Virus record (IMG/VR): IMGVR_UViG_3300034061_006567
Coordinates: 1-27,763 of that record
DNA: 27,763 nt
Reading direction: 5' to 3' (one strand)
Source: a virus
Shown here: positions 23,588 through 27,763 of the stretch, one piece after another
Layout of the letters: every line of letters begins with the position of its first letter
How positions within the stretch are numbered: position 1 is the stretch's first letter
Made by a program: the position numbers and the translations under genes
Notes under the pieces: model-generated
The model's input: only the letters and a program-made list of their open reading frames with translations
Told to the model about the DNA's origin: nothing
The model's database searches: none

Positions 23588-23839
23588 TCAGTCAAATCGT
23601 GAGGAAGTCCAACCATCAGTGAAACCTTCATAATGCCTCACAGATTTGGCAATTCCATCTACATCAAATGCAAATTGTACCATCTGAGTGTTATCATAGA
23701 TGTTGTACTGGGTGATAACTTTCGGAGCATAATTGCCATTCTCATCCCATGCACCACGCTCAGATTGCGATTCGATGATGGTATAAACCTTGTTTGTATC
23801 GGGTGAAGTGTAAGTGTTTTGCATTTGGGAAGCGTTCAT
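23588..23839 (-). CDS. Hypothetical protein (83 aa, or 78 aa from an internal start)
   Basis: ATG 23839 comes from repeat copy 6. ATG 23824, 13 nt after TAGTAT, gives MQNTYTSPDTNKVYTIIESQ and is the likelier start. The rest reads RGAWDENGNYAPKVITQYNI, then MVQFAFDVDGIAKSVRHYEG, ending SSRFD. The many short strands and turns suggest a small beta sandwich or meander. No Cys, no membrane segment. The gene forms a one-gene cassette between copies 6 and 5. Function unknown. Confidence 0.75.
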   Translation of the reverse strand: MNASQMQNTYTSPDTNKVYTIIESQSERGAWDENGNYAPKVITQYNIYDNTQMVQFAFDVDGIAKSVRHYEGFTDGWTSSRFD

Positions 23840-23869
23840 ACTACTAGGACACTTTAGAGGATCCAAGTT
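23838..23869 (-). repeat. 32-bp intergenic repeat, copy 6
   Basis: Commonest form (TCT, CCTAG, TAGTAT, G), 4 nt after the upstream TGA, with the same TGA TAG TAA junction as copy 5. Its end forms an ATG. Confidence 0.92.
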
Positions 23870-23873
23870 ACTA

Positions 23874-24059
23874 TCAGAGACCGTTGATAAAGTCAGCAAG
23901 AGCGTCTTTATATTCAGTTTCAGTCTGGAAAGTACGACCGTAGATAGTACGCGGATAGGTTACATTCTGTCGTCCAGCATCAGCAACCATACGGCAGTCA
24001 GATTCATCATAACCCATCTCGATGAGGGTTTGAACGTAGGGGTTTGAGTTAGTCTTCAT
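23874..24059 (-). CDS. Small hypothetical protein (61 aa)
   Basis: ATG 24059 is formed by repeat copy 7; the next in-frame ATG is 15 codons in and would remove part of an apparent helix. The product reads MKTNSNPYVQTLIEMGYDES, then DCRMVADAGRQNVTYPRTIY, then TETEYKDALADFINGL. The first half (L-EMGY-ESDCR-VAD) resembles a small helical, UBA-like outline (LxxMGF/Y), but this is a weak pattern match. It is a one-gene cassette. Function unknown. Confidence 0.73.
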   Translation of the reverse strand: MKTNSNPYVQTLIEMGYDESDCRMVADAGRQNVTYPRTIYGRTFQTETEYKDALADFINGL

Positions 24060-24089
24060 ACTACTAGGACACTTTAGAGGATCCAAGTT
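24058..24089 (-). repeat. 32-bp intergenic repeat, copy 7
   Basis: Commonest form (TCT, CCTAG, TAGTAT, G), 5 nt after the upstream TGA. Its end forms an ATG. Confidence 0.92.
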
Positions 24090-24094
24090 AGTGT

Positions 24095-24685
24095 TCAGAA
24101 CAGATTGCGTCCAAATTGACCACACAGATAGAATGCCATTCCTTTATCCTTAAGGGTCACACCTGCAAACCTCAGAGGAACATAGCGACCATTGGTTTTA
24201 GATGCTTTGGTGCGAATCTGCAGCAGTCCGTTAGGTCCAGTGATAGTATTCAGTTCAGTTTCAGTATCAAATGCACGGCGAATCTTCTGGCAAATATAGT
24301 CAAAATCTTCACGCAGTTCCTGATAGTGTTCAGGATGAGTTTCCTCATTCAGAATTGCACAACCCACATAATCGTTGGAGCGAGTGAAACCAACATACAG
24401 AGTTTGTTGTAGTTTCTGTCCGACCTTGCTATCATCAAAAGACACAGAATCTTCGATGATTTCAGACAAACAGTGCTTCAATTGTGTGGCAGCAATGCTC
24501 TCACCAACAGTGAAAGTCTTAATCTCCCCATCCTCCAGATCTTTGAGGTCAGAAGAGTTAGGAACTCCAAGGACAGTTTCTAACAATTGACCGCGAGCAC
24601 CTTTGTTCTTTGCGGGTTTGGAAAATACACTGAAATCAGTTACTTTCAGTGTACCATAAACCTGAACCGTGGTAAGTTTGCTCAT
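24095..24685 (-). CDS. Putative MutH/Sau3AI-family endonuclease
   Basis: A 196-residue protein from ATG 24685, which lies 14 nt after the TAGTAT of repeat copy 8. The N-terminal segment KGARGQLLETVLG (residues 28-40) followed by SDLKDLEDGEIKTF (45-58) fits the MutH/Sau3AI catalytic layout: G-x-x-G-x-L-x-E (E36), then an Asp (D46 or D49), then E-x-K (E54, K56). E. coli MutH has KGWVGMLLEIHLG and DF...VELK. MutH nicks hemimethylated GATC in mismatch repair, and Sau3AI cuts GATC. The length is near MutH (229) and much less than Sau3AI. The C-terminal half (GPNGLLQIRTKA, RYVPLRFAGVTLKDKGMAFY) resembles the family's DNA-reading part. A phage could use it against host DNA or as a self-splicing repair nicking factor; only the fold call is supported. 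Confidence 0.65.
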   Translation of the reverse strand: MSKLTTVQVYGTLKVTDFSVFSKPAKNKGARGQLLETVLGVPNSSDLKDLEDGEIKTFTVGESIAATQLKHCLSEIIEDSVSFDDSKVGQKLQQTLYVGFTRSNDYVGCAILNEETHPEHYQELREDFDYICQKIRRAFDTETELNTITGPNGLLQIRTKASKTNGRYVPLRFAGVTLKDKGMAFYLCGQFGRNLF

Positions 24686-24699
24686 TTGGTTGGTTGCTT

Positions 24700-24731
24700 A
24701 TACTACTGCGACACTTTAGAGGATCCAAGTT
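24700..24731 (-). repeat. 32-bp intergenic repeat, copy 8
   Basis: Blocks: AACTTGGATCC, TCT, AAAGTGT, CGCAG, TAGTAT, A. It is 4 nt after the upstream TGA and has no ATG at its end; the gene starts 14 nt further on. Confidence 0.9.
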
Positions 24732-24735
24732 TCTA

Positions 24736-24879
24736 TCACAGAAACTTTGCGTTTACACCAATTACTTTTGCTGTAGGATTTCGTGCTTGTGCAGTCTCTC
24801 GTGCTGCCCTTTGGTCGTTGGCATATACTTCTTCACTGAAGACTTTGCCGCCAATGTAGAGCTTAACTTCGTATTTCAT
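24736..24879 (-). CDS. Small protein with a GGxVFxExVxA motif (47 aa)
   Basis: ATG 24879 to TGA 24736. The product reads MKYEVKLYIGGKVFSEEVYA, then NDQRAARETAQARNPTAKVI, then GVNAKFL. The strand-strand-helix-strand order with 'ARNP-AKVI-VN' at the end is a pattern I know from many short phage and cyanobacterial proteins, so the gene is probably genuine despite its size. Soluble, slightly basic. No Shine-Dalgarno site. It stands downstream of the structured region at 24989-25044, which could affect its expression. Function unknown. Confidence 0.75.
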   Translation of the reverse strand: MKYEVKLYIGGKVFSEEVYANDQRAARETAQARNPTAKVIGVNAKFL

Positions 24880-25074
24880 GAGTTTGTTTGTATTTTGGAA
24901 AAAGTTGATGATTTCACTGCAGCAGATGACCTATGGCACGTCTGCAGTAGAATTGAAGAAAAATCAGGTTTTTGCTTCAGTGGTGGAGAGGGTTCTCAGC
25001 GAGTCTCAGATGAGACTCGGAGGGGTTGGCACCCTTGCGACCCTTTCAGTTTAGAGTGTAATCAGTGTGCTCTA
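24880..25074 (-). other. 195-nt non-coding region with several hairpins
   Basis: No convincing minus-strand gene lies here. It contains a three-way-junction-like fold (24989-25044), an A/T-rich hairpin just left of it (TGAAGAAAAA and TTTTTGCTTCA, about 24954-24979) and a 7-bp inverted repeat (ACTGCAG 24916-24922, CTGCAGT 24942-24948). A long plus-strand frame crosses it but also crosses repeat copy 8 and three minus-strand genes. Confidence 0.55.
24989..25044 (-). ncRNA. Possible structured RNA with three-way junction
   Basis: On the minus strand the outer stem is AGGGU/ACCCU (25040-25044 with 24989-24993). Inside are one hairpin GGGU-GCCA-ACCC (25023-25034) and one 9-bp hairpin CGAGUCUCA/UGAGACUCG (25000-25019). 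All stems are perfect. An alternative pairing GAGA-ACCC-UCUC exists in the outer arm (24986-24997). It matches no riboswitch, tRNA or 6S pattern I know. It could be an RNA element of the 24736 gene, a stabiliser of the upstream message or a free small RNA. Confidence 0.35.
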
Positions 25075-25236
25075 CTATTTGATGTTCAGGTAGGGTTGAT
25101 TGTAAATCATATGGTCAAGAACCTGACCAATCATTTGGCGATAAGTGTCATCATAGTTCTTGGAACATTCTTCATATGCCTCGTAGAGTTTAGTATAAAG
25201 AGTGTCCCAGTGTTGGCGACTGATAGTGTTAGTCAT
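25075..25236 (-). CDS. Small hypothetical protein (53 aa)
   Basis: ATG 25236 lies inside the end of the upstream gene (8-nt overlap). The product reads MTNTISRQHWDTLYTKLYEA, then YEECSKNYDDTYRQMIGQVL, then DHMIYNQPYLNIK. It is aromatic-rich and helical, with one Cys. The overlap with the upstream gene and the similar N-terminal MTN- suggest the two may be related small proteins expressed together. Function unknown. Confidence 0.68.
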   Translation of the reverse strand: MTNTISRQHWDTLYTKLYEAYEECSKNYDDTYRQMIGQVLDHMIYNQPYLNIK

Positions 25237-25381
25237 CGTTAGGATTAACTTCTTTGAGAACTTGAGTGAATAAATCTATTGCTGCTTGATTGCAGTTGTC
25301 CTCTTTGAGTCGATAGATGTAGAACTCTAATGCTTCAGTGAGTGCCTCTTGTTTGAGTTCTTCCCAAGTTGGATTAGTCAT
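25229..25381 (-). CDS. Small acidic helical protein (50 aa)
   Basis: ATG 25381 is 2 nt after the TGA of the 79-residue gene. The product reads MTNPTWEELKQEALTEALEF, then YIYRLKEDNCNQAAIDLFTQ, then VLKEVNPNDD: two amphipathic helices with a Cys between them and an acidic end. It overlaps the next gene by 8 nt. Function unknown. Confidence 0.7.
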   Translation of the reverse strand: MTNPTWEELKQEALTEALEFYIYRLKEDNCNQAAIDLFTQVLKEVNPNDD

Positions 25382-25383
25382 AA

Positions 25384-25623
25384 TCAGGCAGGGAGGATAC
25401 AGAAAGTGCCACAGAAACCGCGAACCCAGTTGAGAGTTTCATGGTAAGATGTGCGAGGATTGCTCATCTCCATTGTAGAACCGTTGCGAGGATTGTGTGC
25501 AACAGCAACATATTTGTTGCCGCAATCAGCATTACCAATTTGCTCAATCCACATTTGATTGACTTTACCTTCCTTCCAATTGGTGTGGTAGGAGTAGACT
25601 TCGGAAACGATGGTGTTGTTCAT
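25384..25623 (-). CDS. Hypothetical protein (79 aa)
   Basis: The start is the ATG formed by repeat copy 9 (25623), since no other ATG follows for 23 codons. The product reads MNNTIVSEVYSYHTNWKEGK, then VNQMWIEQIGNADCGNKYVA, then NPRTSYHETLNWVRGFCGTF. Three Cys, three Trp and a Gly-rich end suggest a compact fold. No signal peptide. It heads a cassette running through the structured region to the 47-residue gene. Function unknown. Confidence 0.75.
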   Translation of the reverse strand: MNNTIVSEVYSYHTNWKEGKVNQMWIEQIGNADCGNKYVAVAHNPRNGSTMEMSNPRTSYHETLNWVRGFCGTFCILPA

Positions 25624-25653
25624 ACTACTAGGACACTTTAGAGGATCCAAGTT
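25622..25653 (-). repeat. 32-bp intergenic repeat, copy 9
   Basis: Commonest form (TCT, CCTAG, TAGTAT, G), 8 nt after the upstream TGA. Its end forms an ATG. Confidence 0.92.
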
Positions 25654-25661
25654 ACTAACCC

Positions 25662-25925
25662 TCACCAAGTGCCACGCTGAACATGAATCTTGCGAATCTC
25701 AGTGTAAAGAAACTGTTTCAATTTCTTGTCTTCAGTATTGTCAAAGGCATAATGAAGCCGTGCCAGATACTCATCAGGTGTGGCACATTTGATAGTCTCT
25801 TTGTTGCTCATTCCAATCTCATTAAGTGAAGAACCTGCTTTAGACTTTGGACGACCAAAGTTTCCTGTTACATTACCAGATGTACGCAGTTTAGGTTTAA
25901 TCTTGGAGAGGTTAGAGTAAGTCAT
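25662..25925 (-). CDS. Small basic protein (87 aa)
   Basis: ATG 25925 overlaps the TGA of the 69-residue gene (ATGA). The N-terminal 40 residues are basic, Gly/Ser-rich and probably unstructured (SKIKPKLRTSGNVTGNFGRP, then KSKAGSSL). The C-terminal half is helical (TPDEYLARLHYAFDNTEDKK, then LKQFLYTEIRKIHVQRGTW). A flexible basic arm plus a helical domain would fit nucleic-acid binding or binding to a host complex, but no named domain is recognised. It is the last gene of a four-gene cassette. Confidence 0.76.
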   Translation of the reverse strand: MTYSNLSKIKPKLRTSGNVTGNFGRPKSKAGSSLNEIGMSNKETIKCATPDEYLARLHYAFDNTEDKKLKQFLYTEIRKIHVQRGTW

Positions 25926-26131
25926 CGGGAAAACTTAAGATTGTACTTGGAGATTAACAAATCCCTTACACATTCGCGGTCAATACTGTCACCAGCAAAC
26001 TCATCACCTTTCAGTTTAAGTATCTTAATGTGAGTGGAAGTTGCTTGTTTGATGAGTTTCAGAGTTGCTCCCATAGGATACAATCCATCAGCACCATAAA
26101 AACTCAAAACATAATCGTAGAAGTCAGTCAT
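25922..26131 (-). CDS. Hypothetical protein (69 aa), start at 26131
   Basis: The frame is open to 26173, but ATG 26131 is chosen because it follows the previous stop with a gap of 1 nt. The product reads MTDFYDYVLSFYGADGLYPM, then GATLKLIKQATSTHIKILKL, then DSIDRECVRDLLISKYNLKF. The N-terminal 'DFYDYVLSFYG--GLYP' followed by a helix and 'D-EI/ECVRD-LI' is a pattern I associate with short phage early proteins. It overlaps the next gene by 4 nt. Function unknown. Confidence 0.76.
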   Translation of the reverse strand: MTDFYDYVLSFYGADGLYPMGATLKLIKQATSTHIKILKLKGDEFAGDSIDRECVRDLLISKYNLKFSR

Positions 26132-26132
26132 T

Positions 26133-26333
26133 TCAGTTACTTTCCGCGATGTTGTTTGTAATAGAACGGGCAAACTTCACAAAACCATAAGGAGTTACAC
26201 CATCAACAAAGTAAAAATCAAGAATGTCCGTCTGTTTGTAAGTATTCACAATCAGCAGACAAGCATCATAAAGTGCTGCAAGATGCTCCTCTTTAGTGTG
26301 AAACTGGATTGCATTGTAGGATGGGAGAGTCAT
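26133..26333 (-). CDS. Hypothetical protein (66 aa)
   Basis: ATG 26333 is 2 nt after the TGA of the 52-residue gene. The product reads MTLPSYNAIQFHTKEEHLAA, then LYDACLLIVNTYKQTDILDF, then VDGVTPYGFVKFARSITNNI. It appears to be an alpha/beta protein with a mildly hydrophobic central helix that is too polar for a membrane span. Its end is 1 nt from the next start. Function unknown. Confidence 0.74.
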   Translation of the reverse strand: MTLPSYNAIQFHTKEEHLAALYDACLLIVNTYKQTDILDFYFVDGVTPYGFVKFARSITNNIAESN

Positions 26334-26335
26334 AA

Positions 26336-26494
26336 TCAGTTTGCAGGTTCAGTAATCCAAATTGCACGATCAGTTCCCATAGTAAACTGATTGTCCCAAA
26401 TGAAATGAGTTGCCTGTTGATTGCTCATCTTCAACTCACTCATCAGAAAGTTGAGTGCCTCTTTGAAAGTTTGGAAGCGATGTGTTTTTCTCAT
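26336..26494 (-). CDS. Small basic protein (52 aa)
   Basis: Start is the ATG formed by repeat copy 10 (26494). The product reads MRKTHRFQTFKEALNFLMSE, then LKMSNQQATHFIWDNQFTMG, then DRAIWITEPAN. A basic N-terminus and an amphipathic helix are followed by a short strand. It is the first gene of a four-gene cassette (26494 to 25662) whose members are separated by 1-2 nt or overlap. Function unknown. Confidence 0.72.
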   Translation of the reverse strand: MRKTHRFQTFKEALNFLMSELKMSNQQATHFIWDNQFTMGTDRAIWITEPAN

Positions 26495-26524
26495 ACTACT
26501 GGTACACTTTAGAGGATCCAAGTA
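26493..26524 (-). repeat. 32-bp intergenic repeat, copy 10
   Basis: Blocks: TACTTGGATCC (first base differs), TCT, AAAGTGT, ACCAG, TAGTAT, G. It is 4 nt after the upstream TAA. Its end forms an ATG. Confidence 0.9.
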
Positions 26525-26528
26525 AGCA

Positions 26529-27440
26529 TTACCAACTCTTGACAGCAGTAAAGTTTGCGTGAGAGAATGTCTCGCGGTCAACTACTTTATAGGTGCCAAA
26601 CTTGTTGGTGATGACATAACCCTCGTGAAAGGATTGCACATCCCACAGATAACATTCAATCTCATCCTCTTCGTGAATGAACAGGAACAAATCTGCTTTG
26701 ATAGATGCAACCAACTTCCACAAACGAATCAGGTTCTTATCACAATCACATTTTTCTGCAATTTCATCCTCACAGATGACCCGTTGCTCCCTGATGCAGG
26801 AGTTAATCTCTTTTTTGATTTGTGTTGCCTTCTTATCGCTTACAAACTCACATAGAGTGCTCATTTGCTTAGCAAACTTACACACATCCTCCAAATCCTC
26901 ACGATAAGGGCTCAACGATGCTTCAGGTTGCACCCACTTCACATTCTCACATTCAGGGACATCTGCACCAAACGATGCAACACACTCCCGCAGATTAAGA
27001 CCAGAATAGGTAGTGTGAGGGGCAAAGACAATTGCCTCTTCTACTACACTAGGAAACTTGTAAGTGATAGTGTTGGGGCAATAAGTATCGTTCCCACCGT
27101 ATCCGATGAAGTCACCTTGTATGATACCATCAATTCGGGGCAGATTGTCGAAGCAGGCAATAAGAATCTCTGCAACGCGAACAGTGTCACCATGATTACG
27201 CAATATGTCTTCAATACTATAATTAACCTTGATCTTTTTCTTGTTGAACACAGACTTGGTGCCCACAAAAAACTTACCAGTCTCAGGATCTGTGCCGAAG
27301 ACTATAGCAGGAGCACCATCAATCTTGACGCTTACCGTACTATCAGACTCTACAAACCAGTCCAGAACAGTAAGATCACCCGTAAGGATGCAGTCTTCAG
27401 GGTGCTCAAGGTGCTTATTTTGCATGGATTTGGTGCTCAT
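26529..27440 (-). CDS. Ligase-like nucleotidyltransferase with KxDG motif (303 aa)
   Basis: ATG 27440 is formed by repeat copy 11. ATG 27425, 13 nt after TAGTAT, gives MQNKHLEHPEDCILTGD and is the likelier start. The segment TVSVKIDGAPAIVFGTDPET (residues 35-54, K39-x-D41-G42) is motif I of the ATP/NAD-dependent ligase superfamily, where Lys takes AMP. KFFVGTKSVFNKKKI follows. Later IDGIIQGDFIGYGG (103-116) and SVVEEAIVFAPHTTY (131-145) could be motifs III and IV. No clear OB-fold ligase domain follows. The C-terminal third is helical with many Cys and charged residues (IREQRVICEDEIAEKCDCDK). Similar 'K-DGAPA-VFG-DPE' proteins occur in marine phages without proven activity, as I recall. It may act on RNA or DNA ends, or may only bind nucleotide. 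Confidence 0.68.
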   Translation of the reverse strand: MSTKSMQNKHLEHPEDCILTGDLTVLDWFVESDSTVSVKIDGAPAIVFGTDPETGKFFVGTKSVFNKKKIKVNYSIEDILRNHGDTVRVAEILIACFDNLPRIDGIIQGDFIGYGGNDTYCPNTITYKFPSVVEEAIVFAPHTTYSGLNLRECVASFGADVPECENVKWVQPEASLSPYREDLEDVCKFAKQMSTLCEFVSDKKATQIKKEINSCIREQRVICEDEIAEKCDCDKNLIRLWKLVASIKADLFLFIHEEDEIECYLWDVQSFHEGYVITNKFGTYKVVDRETFSHANFTAVKSW

Positions 27441-27470
27441 ACTACAGGGACACTTTAGAGGATCCAAGTT
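27439..27470 (-). repeat. 32-bp intergenic repeat, copy 11
   Basis: Blocks: AACTTGGATCC, TCT, AAAGTGT, CCCTG, TAGTAT, G. It is 6 nt after the upstream TGA. Its end forms an ATG. Confidence 0.9.
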
Positions 27471-27476
27471 AGAAAC

Positions 27477-27680
27477 TCAAACCTCAACCAGTTTACGAAG
27501 ACGATTGCGAATATCAAAGAGTTCCATTTCATCCATATCTGCACCGTCTAAATCTACAGGTGCAAACTCTTCAAGATTCACATTACCATTTGAATTGATG
27601 GGAGCATAATACAACTCATCTCCATCTTCTTGTGACAGAGTATAAACGCAACCGTGGTCGGGATAGGTGACAAAAATCAT
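27477..27680 (-). CDS. Small very acidic protein (67 aa), start corrected to 27680
   Basis: The frame is open to 27734 through repeat copy 12, but ATG 27680 is the first natural start; it lies 25 nt after TAATAT. The product reads MIFVTYPDHGCVYTLSQEDG, then DELYYAPINSNGNVNLEEFA, then PVDLDGADMDEMELFDIRNR. The 'GELYYAPI--NG-V--EEF-PVD' core is a recurring short phage pattern, as I recall. The strong negative charge could mimic DNA, but this is speculation. Function unknown. Confidence 0.75.
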   Translation of the reverse strand: MIFVTYPDHGCVYTLSQEDGDELYYAPINSNGNVNLEEFAPVDLDGADMDEMELFDIRNRLRKLVEV

Positions 27681-27705
27681 TGGAGTTTTAAGAAAATCAG
27701 TGGTT

Positions 27706-27737
27706 ATATTAGAGGGACACTTTAGAGGATCCAAGTT
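27706..27737 (-). repeat. 32-bp intergenic repeat, copy 12
   Basis: Blocks: AACTTGGATCC, TCT, AAAGTGT, CCCTC, TAATAT, A. It is the only copy with TAATAT instead of TAGTAT, and that change is toward the consensus -10 box. It has no ATG at its end. Confidence 0.9.
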
Positions 27738-27741
27738 AGCA

Positions 27742-27763
27742 TCACACGGGAAGTTTGCCCATT
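27742..27763 (-). CDS. C-terminal end of a gene cut by the window edge
   Basis: Assigned because the other repeat copies follow a stop codon closely. A TGA at 27742-27744 would end a frame reading GKLPV or MGKLPV, 4 nt before repeat copy 12, the same gap as at copies 5, 6, 8 and 10. Nothing more can be said. Confidence 0.4.

Noticed and set aside
24960-25060. tRNA gene in the hairpin-rich region
   Set aside because: There is no acceptor stem with the right spacing, no T-loop GTTCGA motif and no anticodon arm in a cloverleaf order on either strand.
24694-25242. Plus-strand open frame of 182 codons
   Set aside because: It runs through repeat copy 8, the hairpin region and three supported minus-strand genes. 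The protein has no recognisable motif and no ribosome site.
26865-27458. Plus-strand open frame of 197 codons
   Set aside because: It lies opposite the ligase-like gene, which has recognisable motifs. Its C-terminus is encoded by the reverse of the repeat.
22036-27734. Conserved peptide NLDPLKCPSSM encoded in frame before several genes
   Set aside because: It is a by-product of the DNA repeat. Four copies lack the final ATG, base changes are not biased to third positions, and the repeats directly follow stop codons of the previous gene in another frame.
19416-27737. GGATCC (BamHI site) repeats as cloning or assembly artefact
   Set aside because: The conserved unit is 32 bp, varies in a structured way and sits precisely between complete genes, which linkers would not do.
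19416-27737. CRISPR array
   Set aside because: The repeats are separated by 0.2-2.3 kb of genes, not by uniform spacers, and no cas gene is present.

Overview
The window looks like part of a T4-like myovirus of marine cyanobacteria (Synechococcus or Prochlorococcus). The sequence is AT-rich. The left end carries contiguous baseplate genes in the order gp25, gp6, a giant protein in the gp7 slot, then gp8. A T4-type late promoter (CTATAAATA) stands before gp8. Many of the very small proteins resemble ones I know from cyanophage genomes. That recognition is from memory and was not searched. I see no photosynthesis gene, tRNA or CRISPR.

Layout. Every gene but one is on the minus strand, so the window is read right to left. 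(1) 1-15752 is the late structural block: gp8 (cut by the window edge), a 4020-residue structural protein, gp6 and gp25. (2) 15779-18475 holds tightly packed small genes around a glycosyltransferase, with overlaps that suggest translational coupling. (3) 18476-19862 holds five small genes, served by consensus sigma-70-type promoters at 18628-18656 and 19890-19918. (4) 19863-20764 is an island: divergent promoters, a perfect 14-bp inverted repeat, the only plus-strand gene (an HNH homing endonuclease) and a strong minus-strand terminator. (5) 20886-27763 is a dense array of about 27 small, probably early, genes. Among them are a MutH/Sau3AI-like nuclease and a protein with a ligase-type KxDG motif.

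The most striking feature is a 32-bp repeat present 12 times between 19416 and 27737. All copies have the same orientation and all lie between genes, usually within 10 nt of the upstream stop codon. Its fixed blocks (TTGGATCCT, AAAGTGT, TAGTAT or TAATAT) have the geometry of a promoter: TTGGAT, 17 bp, TAGTAT. It cuts the early array into cassettes of one to four genes. Inside cassettes many genes are joined by ATGA/TGATG overlaps or gaps of a few nucleotides. In eight copies the last bases form an ATG; in four they do not. I read it as a dispersed early regulatory module, similar in idea to the mobile promoter cassettes of other T4-type phages but without their stem-loop.

Thirteen complete minus-strand genes of 25-58 residues were found by reading the strand directly. 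They are supported by start/stop overlaps, good Shine-Dalgarno sites or both. For most small proteins no function can be given; the entries say what is visible.
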